Notes: a model not told the origin generated them from the letters alone. 6,231 bases of DNA from Desulfonatronospira sp. (GCA_003563255.1 PWSL01000029.1:1-6231), one strand, 5' to 3'; shown: positions 1 to 5,966, counted from the first letter of the stretch. Program-made: numbers and translations.

Positions 1-45
1 ACCCGGGCTAGAATAGGAATTGGTTCAAGCAACTGTCAAGACATT

Positions 46-1974
46 TTATTTCTTGTCATTGACCTCAGTATAATCGGCGTCCACTACGTCTTCATCAGGG
101 TTCCGGGCCTCCTGCTGCCCAGCCTGGGCATGAGGATCGCCCTGCTCCTGTGCACCGCCCTCACCCGGCTGGGTCTTCCGGGCGTAGAGCTTTTCCGCCA
201 GCTTGTGCGAGGCCTGGGACAGGTTTTCGGTGGCCTTGCGGATGGCGTCCTCGTCATTTCCCTCCTGGACGTTTTTCAGCTCCTGGATTTTGTTCTCGAT
301 GTCCGCCTTGAGTTCGGCATCCAGGTTTTCCCCCAGGTCCCTGATGGATTTTTCAGTGGTATAAATCAGGGTATCGGCATGGTTTCTGGCTTCAATGAGT
401 CTCTGCTTCTTTTTGTCTTCCTCGGCATGGCTTTCTGCTTCCTTAATGAGCTTGTTGATCTCATCCTCTGACAGGCCGCTGGATGCGGTGATCTGGATAG
501 ACTGCTCCTTGCCGGTGCCGGTATCTTTGGCTGAGACGTTGACCAGGCCGTTGGCATCGATGTCAAATGTGACTTCGATCTGAGGAACGCCGCGGGGCGC
601 AGGGGGGATGCCGGTCAGCTCAAAGCGTCCCAGGGTCATATTGTCGGCTGCCATGGGACGTTCGCCCTGGAGAACATGGATGGACACCGAGGGCTGATTG
701 TCCGCAGCAGTGGTAAATATCTGGCTTTTGCGCGTGGGTATTGTGGTGTTGCGATCAATGAGCTTGGTAAACACCCCGCCCATGGTTTCAATGCCCAGAG
801 ACAGGGGGGTGACGTCCAAAAGAAGTACGTCTTTGACATCCCCGGCGAAGATGCCCCCCTGTATGGCGGCGCCCATGGCCACTACCTCGTCGGGATTGAC
901 GCTTTTGTTGGGGTCTCTGCCGAAGAATTCGGCCACCTTCTGCTGTACCAGGGGCATCCTGGTCATGCCGCCCACAAGCAGTACCTGGTTGATGTCGTTG
1001 GCCTTTAAATCAGCGTCGTTCAGGGCCTTTTCGCAGGGTCCGATGGTCCTCTGAACCAGATCTTCCACCAGGCTTTCCAGCTTGCTTCTGGAGAGCTTCA
1101 TGTTCATGTGTTTGGGACCGTGTTGATCTGCGGTGATAAAGGGCAGATTTATGTCGGTCTCCATGGTGGTGGACAGTTCTTTCTTGGCCTTTTCCGCTGC
1201 TTCCCGGAGCCTTTGCAGGGCCATTCGGTCCTGGGAAAGGTCAATGCCGTTTTCCCTTTTGAACTCGGCCACCAGATGGTTGATGATGCGCTGGTCAAAG
1301 TCTTCCCCACCCAGGAAGGTGTCCCCGTGAGTGGAACGGACTTCCACCAGGTTGTCGCCCACTTCCAGGATGGATATATCAAAGGTGCCACCGCCCAGGT
1401 CGAAGACGGCGATTTTTTCATTAACGTTTTTATCCGTCCCGTAAGACAGAGATGCTGCAGTAGGTTCGTTTATGATGCGTTTGACTTCCAGTCCCGCTAC
1501 CCTGCCGGCATCTTTGGTGGCCTGGCGCTGGCTGTCGTTGAAATAGGCCGGTACAGTAATGACTGCCTCGGTTACAGTCTCTCCCAGGTAAGCTTCTGCA
1601 TCGCTTTTGAGCTTCTGCAGGATCATGGCTGATATCTCGGGCGGGCTGTAAGTGCTGTCGCCCACTTTGACGTGAGCATCATCGTTTTTGCCTTTGACAA
1701 TCTTGTATGAGCACCTTTCGATCCAGTTTTTGAGAACAGGGTCGTCATATTGACGCCCCATGAGGCGCTTGACTGAATAAACCGTTTTTTCCGGGTTGGT
1801 CACAGACTGCCTTTTGGCTATTTCCCCAACAAGGCGTTCTTTATCGGTGAAAGCTACAATGGAGGGGGTTGTACGTCCCCCTTCCGGGTTGCTGATGCAT
1901 TTGGCTTCCTTACCCTCCATTACATAAACGCAGCTATTGGTGGTTCCCAGGTCGATTCCGATTATCTTTCCCAT
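46..1974 (-). CDS. dnaK: Chaperone protein DnaK (Hsp70)
   Basis: This is the cytosolic ATP-dependent chaperone that binds and releases exposed hydrophobic segments, working with DnaJ and the exchange factor GrpE. The 642-residue product has the usual bacterial length. The nucleotide-binding domain shows all three Hsp70 signatures: IDLGTTNS (7-14), [13 protein letters not shown] (191-203) and [17 protein letters not shown] (331-347). The catalytic lysine of the VKRLMGR motif is at 69. The interdomain linker [12 protein letters not shown] (383-394) leads into the beta-sandwich substrate domain (about 395-505), the helical lid (about 505-600) and a Gly/Gln-rich tail ending [12 protein letters not shown], the usual DnaK-type acidic end. 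The ATG is preceded by AAGGAGG nine bases upstream (1984-1990). It is the last gene of hrcA-grpE-dnaK, but a 326-bp repeat element separates it from grpE. A promoter-like sequence at the element end could serve it separately. No clear terminator is visible in the 45 bases after the stop. Confidence 0.99.
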   Translation of the reverse strand: MGKIIGIDLGTTNSCVYVMEGKEAKCISNPEGGRTTPSIVAFTDKERLVGEIAKRQSVTNPEKTVYSVKRLMGRQYDDPVLKNWIERCSYKIVKGKNDDAHVKVGDSTYSPPEISAMILQKLKSDAEAYLGETVTEAVITVPAYFNDSQRQATKDAGRVAGLEVKRIINEPTAASLSYGTDKNVNEKIAVFDLGGGTFDISILEVGDNLVEVRSTHGDTFLGGEDFDQRIINHLVAEFKRENGIDLSQDRMALQRLREAAEKAKKELSTTMETDINLPFITADQHGPKHMNMKLSRSKLESLVEDLVQRTIGPCEKALNDADLKANDINQVLLVGGMTRMPLVQQKVAEFFGRDPNKSVNPDEVVAMGAAIQGGIFAGDVKDVLLLDVTPLSLGIETMGGVFTKLIDRNTTIPTRKSQIFTTAADNQPSVSIHVLQGERPMAADNMTLGRFELTGIPPAPRGVPQIEVTFDIDANGLVNVSAKDTGTGKEQSIQITASSGLSEDEINKLIKEAESHAEEDKKKQRLIEARNHADTLIYTTEKSIRDLGENLDAELKADIENKIQELKNVQEGNDEDAIRKATENLSQASHKLAEKLYARKTQPGEGGAQEQGDPHAQAGQQEARNPDEDVVDADYTEVNDKK

Positions 1975-2003
1975 ATTTTCAAGCCTCCTTAAATAATGTC
2001 TTT

Positions 2004-2032
2004 ATTATCACTATAGCGACACTTTGTGATAA
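2004..2032 (-). promoter_or_regulatory. Putative sigma70 promoter for dnaK at the end of element E1
   Basis: Read on the minus strand, TTATCA (2027-2032, 4/6 to the -35 consensus) is followed by exactly 17 bases and GATAAT (2004-2009, 5/6 to the -10 consensus). Transcription would begin near 1996-1998, leaving a short leader that contains the dnaK Shine-Dalgarno. The -35 lies inside the repeat element. The -10 straddles its terminal C and the flanking TTAT. No CIRCE lies nearby, so transcripts from here would escape HrcA. This is pattern matching only; the stretch is AT-rich and could match by chance. Confidence 0.45.
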
Positions 2033-2049
2033 TTATTGCTTCGTCCACC

Positions 2050-2286
2050 GGGGACAGGCACCCAGCACTTATTTTGAAAAATCCATCAGTCTTCTGTCGT
2101 ATCTGTTCAGCGCTTTTAAGGAAAGCAGGGGACAGGCACTCCGGGACCCACTTGAGCATCATTTTGTGCTCAAATCGACTTATTTTTTGGGACAAGCGGG
2201 TCCCGGAAGAGCCAGTCCCCGTGCTACATGCAAAGCGCTGAACAGATACCTTCTGTCAGAAAAACAATTGCGGGGAGCCGGTCCCC
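2050..2286. repeat. Outer REP-like inverted repeat of E1
   Basis: The left arm begins GGGGACAGGCACCCAGCAC (2050-2068) and the right arm ends GGGGAGCCGGTCCCC (2272-2286). The outer pairs are GGGGAC/GTCCCC, then an A opposite G mismatch, then GGC/GCC. Further in, TATCTGTTCAGCGCTTT (2100-2116) pairs perfectly over 17 bp with 2232-2248. The interval between is less well paired but still partly complementary. The second REP-like hairpin sits in the centre. Confidence 0.8.
2128..2220. repeat. Inner REP-like hairpin of E1
   Basis: GGGGACAGGC (2128-2137) pairs with GCCAGTCCCC (2211-2220), leaving the A opposite A mismatch. CCGGGACCC (2141-2149) pairs perfectly with GGGTCCCGG (2198-2206). At the top, TTGAGCA (2152-2158) pairs with TGCTCAA (2167-2173), so the structure may branch. 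It sits in the middle of the 17-bp arms of the outer repeat, as expected if one hairpin inserted into another. Confidence 0.8.
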
Positions 2287-2322
2287 GTGCTGCATGCAAA
2301 GTGCAAAGCGCTAAACAGACAC
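2216..2322. repeat. Imperfect direct repeat following each right REP arm
   Basis: The segment at 2216-2250 starts GTCCCCGTGCTACATGCAAA and recurs at 2281-2322 as GTCCCCGTGCTGCATGCAAA. Both continue into GCGCTRAACAGAYAC. The second copy carries an extra seven bases from a local duplication (TGCAAAG twice). Both right arms of the nested hairpins are therefore followed by the same flank, suggesting a duplicated unit rather than two independent hairpins. Confidence 0.75.
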
Positions 2323-2385
2323 GTCGCTGTAGTGTTACTGATTGAATTCATAAGTCTCCTGAAAAAGTTGTAAAGACGTTCTTAC

Positions 2386-3030
2386 TCATTTTTTAGGAGA
2401 ACTCATTTTGCTGACCAGGACCTTGGCCGGTCTTATTAGCCTGTCACCTAGCATATAGCCCTTTTGCATGACATGGCAGATTTTGCCTTCGTCCATGTCG
2501 TCGCGTTCCTGCTGGGCCATTGCCTCGTGATAGTTGGGATCGAAGTCCTGGCCTTCCTGGCCGACCTGCTGAAGCTTATTTTTGTCCAGCACCTGGTAAA
2601 ACAGGTTCAGGGTCATCTCCACTCCCTGGACCAGGTCTTTGCAGGCCTCGTTTTTACGACCGTGTTCGAGGGCCAGTTCCAGGTTGTCTATTACCGGGAT
2701 GACTTCTTCGATAAATGATGACACTGCGTACCTGCAGTATTCTTCCTTTTCTCGGGTTAGTCTTTTCTTGTAATTTTCAGAGTCCGCGATTGCCTTGAGG
2801 GCATTGTTTTTTTGTTCCCGCAACAGCTCGCACTCGGGACAGATATTCTGCCTGCAAAGATCTTTCATCTCCTGTTCAGAGAGCTGAGAACCTGAGTCTT
2901 CCCCGGAGAAATCCAGGTACTGGTCATCGTATTCCTGAAAGTTTTCCTTACTGGAAGAATCTTCCGGGTTTTTATCCGGACTGTAGGAGTCTTTGGGTTT
3001 TTGTGATTTATTCCGGTCTTCCATGGACAT
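2386..3030 (-). CDS. grpE: Nucleotide exchange factor GrpE
   Basis: GrpE is the cytosolic dimeric co-chaperone that speeds ADP release from DnaK. The 214-residue product has a charged, probably disordered N-terminus (about 1-50), a long helical dimerisation region (about 65-130, including ENYKKRLTREKEEY and VIPVIDNLELAL at 110-121) and the C-terminal beta domain that contacts DnaK (EGQDFDPNYHEAM at 159-171, QKGYMLGDRLIRPAKVLVSK at 189-208). These are standard GrpE signatures. CGGAGG lies seven bases before the chosen ATG, which fits M1 better than the ATG two codons later. It lies between hrcA and dnaK and is probably cotranscribed from the CIRCE promoter. Unusual is a cysteine group C59-x4-C64-x2-C67 just before the long helix, plus C99, C130 and C185. 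Confidence 0.98.
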   Translation of the reverse strand: MSMEDRNKSQKPKDSYSPDKNPEDSSSKENFQEYDDQYLDFSGEDSGSQLSEQEMKDLCRQNICPECELLREQKNNALKAIADSENYKKRLTREKEEYCRYAVSSFIEEVIPVIDNLELALEHGRKNEACKDLVQGVEMTLNLFYQVLDKNKLQQVGQEGQDFDPNYHEAMAQQERDDMDEGKICHVMQKGYMLGDRLIRPAKVLVSKMSSPKK

Positions 3031-3055
3031 ATATAATCCTCCGTATTTGATCTAA

Positions 3056-3120
3056 GGCCTGCCACTTGTCCTGCCGCTTGTCCTGCCACGCGCTTCGCGT
3101 GGTTCGCGTAGTTCGCGTAG
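3056..3120. repeat. Two short tandem repeats and a GC hairpin in the hrcA-grpE spacer
   Basis: Three 12-bp units of the type GTCCTGCCACTT run from 3056 to 3091 (the first and last imperfect). They are followed by a 7-bp hairpin CCACGCG-CTT-CGCGTGG (3086-3102) and by three 9-bp units TTCGCGTGG, TTCGCGTAG, TTCGCGTAG (3094-3120). On the transcribed minus strand the hairpin lacks a downstream T-run, so it is not a canonical terminator. The rest of the 156-bp spacer (3031-3186) holds the grpE Shine-Dalgarno and nothing else recognised. Confidence 0.8.
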
Positions 3121-3186
3121 TTATTTTTCTGACAGGATTTTATGCTGTAAGCCACTGACATGCAGCGAGATTTTATTCAAGACAGG

Positions 3187-4245
3187 TCAATTCTCTGAAG
3201 TTGAGTTGTCATGCTCATAAATTTCTCGAAATATTTGACTAAGAATTCTGGCGGTCAAGTCAACAGCCGGGATTATCCTGGAATAGTTCATGCGCGTAGG
3301 ACCGATGATGCTGACATAGCCCAGGCTGTCGTCCTGCAGGCTGTAAGGAGATGAGATGACGGCATAGTCGCTCAGTTCTTCCAGGTCTTGCTCCCGTCCC
3401 ATGAGAATGCTCAGTCCGTCGCTTTCCAGGGTATTGTCCAGGAGTTTGAGCAGCTTGGACCTCTCTTCCAGGAGTTTGAAAACCTCCCGCATTTTGGAGA
3501 GGTCAGTAAAATCTGTATCCTGAAAGAGATAGTGAGTGCCGTCCACGTAGACCTGGCGGTTGTTGCCGGGATCAAATGACTCCCTGGCCAGTTTGAGGGC
3601 ATTCTGGTACAGGTGGTCAAACTGTTTGCGGGCTTTCTGCATCTGGGTGACAATGCCGGCGCGGACCTGTTGCAGGGTTTTTCCCTGATAGTGCTCATTC
3701 AGGTAATTGCTGAATTTTTCCAGGTCGTCGGCCGTTATGTCGGTTTGCACGCTTACCACCTTGTTTTGAACCAGTCCGCCTTCCATTACCAGGATAGACA
3801 TTACCAGTCCGGGGCGGAGAAGGATAAAATCAATGTGTTTCCAGCGAATATTCTGCTGGCTGGGTGTAATGACCAGGCATATCTGTTTGGAAAGGGAGGA
3901 AAGCACCTTGGATGCCTGACTCAGAGTCTGGGTCAGGTCTGGACCCACCCTGGACAGGGATGCTTTAATATTTTTCTCTACTTCACCTGATATAGGTTCT
4001 ACGTCCAGCCTGGAGTCCAGGTAATATCTGAAACCTTTGGTGGATGGTATTCTCCCGGCGGAAGTGTGAGGCTGCTCAATAAATTTTTCTTCGGCCAGGT
4101 CAGCCATAATGTTCCTGATGGATGCCGGGCTGAGGTTCAGACTGGATTTTCTGGACACCGTCCTGGAACCCACAGGCCGGCCGGACTGAATATAGCTCCT
4201 GACTATGGTAAAAAGGACGTCTGCCTGTCTTTGGTCCAGGTTCAT
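3187..4245 (-). CDS. hrcA: Heat-inducible transcription repressor HrcA
   Basis: HrcA is the dimeric repressor that binds CIRCE operators and shuts off hrcA, dnaK and often groESL genes at normal temperature; the GroE chaperonin keeps it active. The 352-residue product fits the family. Residues 1-75 form the winged-helix DNA-binding domain with GRPVGSRTVSRK (22-33), SASIRNIMADL-like ASIRNIMADL (41-50) and the wing QPHTSAGRIPSTKGFRYYLD (58-77). The middle and C-terminal regions show the GAF-like regulatory domain, ending with the family motif IIGPTRMNYSRIIPAVD (313-329). AAAGAGG lies eight bases before the ATG (4254-4260). A perfect CIRCE lies about 355 bases upstream, so the gene is very likely autoregulated. 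It leads the hrcA-grpE-dnaK cluster. Confidence 0.98.
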   Translation of the reverse strand: MNLDQRQADVLFTIVRSYIQSGRPVGSRTVSRKSSLNLSPASIRNIMADLAEEKFIEQPHTSAGRIPSTKGFRYYLDSRLDVEPISGEVEKNIKASLSRVGPDLTQTLSQASKVLSSLSKQICLVITPSQQNIRWKHIDFILLRPGLVMSILVMEGGLVQNKVVSVQTDITADDLEKFSNYLNEHYQGKTLQQVRAGIVTQMQKARKQFDHLYQNALKLARESFDPGNNRQVYVDGTHYLFQDTDFTDLSKMREVFKLLEERSKLLKLLDNTLESDGLSILMGREQDLEELSDYAVISSPYSLQDDSLGYVSIIGPTRMNYSRIIPAVDLTARILSQIFREIYEHDNSTSEN

Positions 4246-4295
4246 AGTTGATACCTCTTTGGTGCTGCAGCGAAACCTTGATTGATGTTTGGGCC

Positions 4296-4358
4296 TTGAC
4301 TGAGATCTTGCAAGTTGAAAGTGATCGATTGACTGTCTTGCGAGTTAAAAGTTAAAAT
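4296..4358. repeat. Adjacent 33/30-bp imperfect tandem repeat in the hrcA leader
   Basis: Copy 1 (4296-4328) and copy 2 (4329-4358) abut. Both begin TTGACTG and continue TCTTGCRAGTTRAAAGT, with three extra bases (AGA) in copy 1. A related core, CTTGAGAGTTGAAGG followed by TTGAAGG, occurs at 5772-5793 just upstream of the rfbD Shine-Dalgarno. It lies in the presumed hrcA leader; no function is evident. Confidence 0.7.
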
Positions 4359-4386
4359 CTGTATGCCTCCTCTCTCTCCCAGGCGT

Positions 4387-4416
4387 TTAGCACAAATTTC
4401 GGAACAACATGTTGTT
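4387..4416. repeat. Dispersed 30-bp repeat with 14-bp palindrome, copy 1 (hrcA leader)
   Basis: TTAGCACAAATTTC (4387-4400) is followed by GG and the perfect palindrome AACAACATGTTGTT (4403-4416). The same arrangement with the same spacing is found at 5967-5996. The palindrome could be a protein-binding site or the edge of a repeat element. Confidence 0.75.
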
Positions 4417-4449
4417 TCATTTTCAAAGGCATCCAAGAGGTTTTGCCCA

Positions 4450-4526
4450 CGGAACACACGGAAGGACACGGAAGCTTATAAAGCGTTGCGAAGCAAAGCA
4501 TATTCCGTGATATTCCGTGTATTCCG
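4450..4526. repeat. CGGAA-type inverted repeat in the hrcA leader
   Basis: The left arm (4450-4476) contains three spaced CGGAA units, as CGGAACACACGGAA then CACGGAAG. The right arm (4500-4526) is its reverse complement at 21 of 27 positions, containing three TTCCG units. The 23-bp loop holds a small TTGC-GAA-GCAA hairpin. From memory, repeats of this ACACGGAA kind are common between genes of environmental bacteria. Both strands give short spurious reading frames. Confidence 0.75.
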
Positions 4527-4539
4527 AAAATGTTGTCGC

Positions 4540-4597
4540 GGGACTGTCCCAAGTGGGATAAGAGCATTTCTTTATCTTGGGTTGCGGGCATTGTCCC
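4540..4597. repeat. Possible degenerate REP-like hairpin next to CIRCE
   Basis: GGGAC (4540-4544) can pair with GTCCC (4593-4597), and CCCAAG (4548-4553) with CTTGGG (4576-4581). The overall plan (GGGAC ends, paired inner block, about 60 bp) resembles the better REP-like hairpins of this window. The second arm has extra unpaired bases, so a decayed copy is only a possibility. It ends two bases from CIRCE. Confidence 0.35.
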
Positions 4598-4599
4598 CA

Positions 4600-4626
4600 T
4601 TAGCACTCTTTACTGTAGAGTGCTAA
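4600..4626. promoter_or_regulatory. CIRCE operator (HrcA binding site)
   Basis: TTAGCACTC (4600-4608), a 9-bp spacer and GAGTGCTAA (4618-4626) form a perfect 9-bp inverted repeat with the canonical CIRCE spacing and sequence. It overlaps or immediately follows the predicted transcription start of the hrcA-grpE-dnaK cluster, the usual position for HrcA repression. The distance to the hrcA ATG (about 355 bp) is unusually large. Confidence 0.97.
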
Positions 4627-4627
4627 G

Positions 4628-4656
4628 GAAGTAACAACGCCCGGTTAATCTGTCAA
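4628..4656 (-). promoter_or_regulatory. Probable hrcA operon promoter
   Basis: A perfect -35 TTGACA is on the minus strand at 4651-4656. Seventeen bases on, the -10 position holds TACTTC (4628-4633), which keeps only the leading TA. The weak -10 is offset by the ideal -35 and by the placement directly upstream of CIRCE. Transcription would start inside CIRCE, near 4620. Confidence 0.6.
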
Positions 4657-4739
4657 GACGCACTACTGCAAACAGTAAGGCAGGCAGCGCTGATAAGGAA
4701 CAGGGACAGGGTGGAAAAAGGAATGGGCGAATGCCTTAT

Positions 4740-4895
4740 CACTACAGCGAAACTTATAAAACTTTTCAACCTGTCTAAATTGGGGACAGGCACCCCCGCA
4801 CTTATATTTATTACAAATGATCTTGGTTTTATTGGAAAAAATAAGTGAGGGGAGAGCCAGTCCCCGGAGGTCAATAAATAAGTTTCGCTGTAGTG
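4740..4895. mobile_element. E2: MITE-like element carrying one REP-like hairpin (at the rfbD stop codon)
   Basis: The ends are perfect 18-bp inverted repeats: CACTACAGCGAAACTTAT (4740-4757) and its complement (4878-4895). They are flanked by perfect 4-bp direct repeats TTAT (4736-4739 and 4896-4899), as expected for a target-site duplication. The 156-bp body encodes no credible protein and holds one REP-like hairpin. The right TTAT supplies the rfbD TAA stop codon on the minus strand. The same ends are found on E1. E2 lies between rfbD and the hrcA promoter. Confidence 0.8.
4782..4865. repeat. REP-like hairpin inside E2
   Basis: GGGGACAGGC (4782-4791) pairs with GCCAGTCCCC (4856-4865), leaving the A opposite A mismatch. 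CACTTAT (4799-4805) pairs with ATAAGTG (4841-4847), and C/G runs lie between the two blocks. It might act as a 3' stabilising or partly terminating hairpin for the rfbD transcript. It has no T-run after the stem, so it is not a standard intrinsic terminator. Confidence 0.85.
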
Positions 4896-5756
4896 TTATT
4901 CCTGAAGCTTAAAGACATAGTCGTGCAGAGCCTGCACCCATGGCCGGGCCTGGGACCCGGATACCATAGTAAACTTGGCGGCATCCAGGACTGAATAGGC
5001 AGGACGCCTGGCCTTCTGGGGAAAATCCCTGGAGGTGATCGGAGTGATACCGGTGCTGAACCCGGCGCATATCAAGGATTCTGAAGCAAGCTCACACCAG
5101 GAGGCCTGACCTTTGTTGACCACGTGGTAAAGCCCGCTGGTCTCTTTATTGACCAGTTCCATGGAGTATCTGGCCAGATCCAGAGTGCAGGTAGGCGAGC
5201 CCACCTGGTCATGGATGACACTCAATACCTTTCCGGTCTTGGCCATGCTTATCATTTTATGCACAAAGTTGGTCTTGAAGGGTCCGAAAAGCCATGCGGA
5301 TCTTATGACGAGCAGGCCGTCCCAAGGCTTTTTCATAAGGACCACTTCCCCTGCAAGCTTACTATTGCCGTAAACCGACAGTGGGCGGGGTTCGTCTTCA
5401 GTAGTGTAGGGGGTTTGTTTTTTTCCGTCAAAAACATAATCCGTACTGTAATGCAGCAACCGGACGTTGTTTTCCCGGCACACTTTTCCCAGGATGGCCG
5501 GAAGGTCCCGGTTGAGGCGGTAGGCCTCCTGCTGTTCGTCCTCGGCCTGGTCTACGCCGGTGAAGGCTACAGCGTTGGCAAGCAGCTTCACGTTGTTTAT
5601 GCGGATATAGTTCTCCATTTGCCGCAGGTCAAAGAGGTCCAGTTCATCCCTGCCAGGGGCAAGGATGGTCCAGCCGGCCTGCTGCATTACATGCACCAGG
5701 GCCTGTCCCAGAAGTCCGGTGCGGCCTCCGGCGATAAGTGCTGTGCCAGTATTCAT
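4896..5756 (-). CDS. rfbD: dTDP-4-dehydrorhamnose reductase (RmlD/RfbD)
   Basis: This cytosolic enzyme reduces dTDP-4-dehydro-L-rhamnose to dTDP-L-rhamnose with NAD(P)H, the last step in making the rhamnose donor for O-antigen and other surface glycans. The 286-residue product is of normal length. It has an N-terminal Rossmann GxxGxxG (G11, G14, G17), NAVAFTGVDQAE (61-72), the STDYVFDG strand (104-111) and the catalytic pair Y129-x3-K133 in SVYGNSKLAGE. The C-terminal ARRPAYSVLD (249-258) matches the RmlD sugar-nucleotide region. The ATG at 5756 is chosen because AAGGAG lies five bases upstream and the Rossmann strand starts right after it; a longer frame from 5834 adds 26 unlikely residues. 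No rfbA, rfbB or rfbC partner is visible. Its TAA stop lies in the direct repeat flanking E2. A related SDR of sugar-nucleotide metabolism is less likely. Confidence 0.93.
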   Translation of the reverse strand: MNTGTALIAGGRTGLLGQALVHVMQQAGWTILAPGRDELDLFDLRQMENYIRINNVKLLANAVAFTGVDQAEDEQQEAYRLNRDLPAILGKVCRENNVRLLHYSTDYVFDGKKQTPYTTEDEPRPLSVYGNSKLAGEVVLMKKPWDGLLVIRSAWLFGPFKTNFVHKMISMAKTGKVLSVIHDQVGSPTCTLDLARYSMELVNKETSGLYHVVNKGQASWCELASESLICAGFSTGITPITSRDFPQKARRPAYSVLDAAKFTMVSGSQARPWVQALHDYVFKLQE

Positions 5757-5761
5757 TCCCG

Positions 5762-5767
5762 CTCCTT
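5762..5767 (-). promoter_or_regulatory. Shine-Dalgarno deciding the rfbD start
   Basis: AAGGAG on the minus strand, five bases before the ATG at 5756. It supports the 286-residue product over the 312-residue frame that begins at 5834, whose extra codons lie in leader repeats. Confidence 0.85.
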
Positions 5768-5807
5768 GTACCTTGAGAGTTGAAGGTTGAAGGCCTGCCA
5801 TGCGGTG

Positions 5808-5850
5808 GCGTGGTAAAAAAGTCAACCCGGTCAAACCACGCTTGCGCGTG
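5808..5850 (-). promoter_or_regulatory. Alternative hairpins in the rfbD leader
   Basis: In the minus-strand RNA, CACGC (5850-5846), a GCAA loop and GCGTG (5845-side to 5837) form a small GNRA-type hairpin. The same GCGTGGT (5841-5835) can instead pair with ACCACGC (5814-5808) downstream. The pairings exclude each other. A regulatory role is speculative; the motif also resembles the GC hairpin between hrcA and grpE. Confidence 0.3.
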
Positions 5851-5865
5851 ACGGTCAGTTAATTG

Positions 5866-5894
5866 ATAATCTTTCATGAAAAAATTGTTTTCAC
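5866..5894 (-). promoter_or_regulatory. Candidate rfbD promoter with overlapping palindrome
   Basis: On the minus strand GTGAAA (5889-5894, 4/6) and GATTAT (5866-5871, 4/6) are 17 bases apart. The -35 overlaps the inverted repeat TCACCC-CC-GGGTGA (5891-5904). An outer pair, CTTTCAT (5871-5877) and ATGAAAG (5904-5910), brackets the region. A regulator could bind there, but both promoter boxes are weak. Confidence 0.3.
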
Positions 5895-5966
5895 CCCCGG
5901 GTGATGAAAGTTGCGTAAAAAGAGCAAAGCAATAGTTTAAGAAAAAAGATTCATGATTTTAGTTGC

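Larger units (their letters stand above)
2009..2334. mobile_element. E1: MITE-like element with nested REP-like hairpins (grpE-dnaK gap)
   Basis: The element is bounded by terminal inverted repeats CACTATAGCGAC (left, 2009-2020) and the inverted copy of CACTACAGCGAC (right, 2323-2334), 11 of 12 matching. It is flanked by TTAT (2005-2008) and TTAC (2335-2338), compatible with a 3-4 bp target duplication. The same termini bound the shorter E2. It encodes no credible protein; the small open frames inside are repeat translations. Inside are one long imperfect hairpin and a second one nested within it. Together the two make a large foldable structure in the grpE-dnaK mRNA. It ends 14 bases before the dnaK Shine-Dalgarno. 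Without it and one TTAT copy the grpE-dnaK spacer would be about 80 bases. The transposase family that would mobilise it is not identifiable here. Confidence 0.7.

Noticed and set aside
1..45. Terminator or dnaJ start after dnaK
   Set aside because: No stem with a T-run and no start with a Shine-Dalgarno can be seen in these 45 bases. What follows dnaK is outside the window.
1108..1632. A 174-codon open frame on the plus strand, opposite dnaK (others at 676-1008 and 130-471)
   Set aside because: It is antisense to a strongly conserved Hsp70 gene. Frames of this kind opposite hsp70/dnaK are well known and have been misannotated as NAD-specific glutamate dehydrogenase. Nothing in the frame beyond that antisense likeness supports a gene.
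3056..3120. CRISPR-like array
   Set aside because: The units are 9-12 bp and contiguous, without unique spacers.
2865..3161. A 98-codon minus-strand frame overlapping the grpE start
   Set aside because: Its NYANYANHAK and GQAAGQVAG stretches are translations of the two tandem repeats, and the rest is out of frame with grpE.
4387..4393. TTAGCAC in the dispersed repeat (also 5967-5973) as extra HrcA half-sites
   Set aside because: Only seven bases match a CIRCE half-site and no facing GAGTGCTAA is present, so HrcA binding is not supported.
4242..4606. Minus-strand open frames of 75 and 84 codons in the hrcA leader
   Set aside because: They translate the CGGAA inverted repeat and tandem repeats, overlap each other, and one runs into the hrcA start. 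No domain is recognisable.
4653..4874. A 73-codon minus-strand open frame between rfbD and hrcA
   Set aside because: It is a translation of the E2 repeat and its flank. GDWLSPH and GVPVPN come directly from the REP-like arms, and it has no supported start.
5757..5834. A 26-residue N-terminal extension of RfbD
   Set aside because: It precedes the Rossmann strand without family similarity, and the Shine-Dalgarno fits the internal ATG at 5756.
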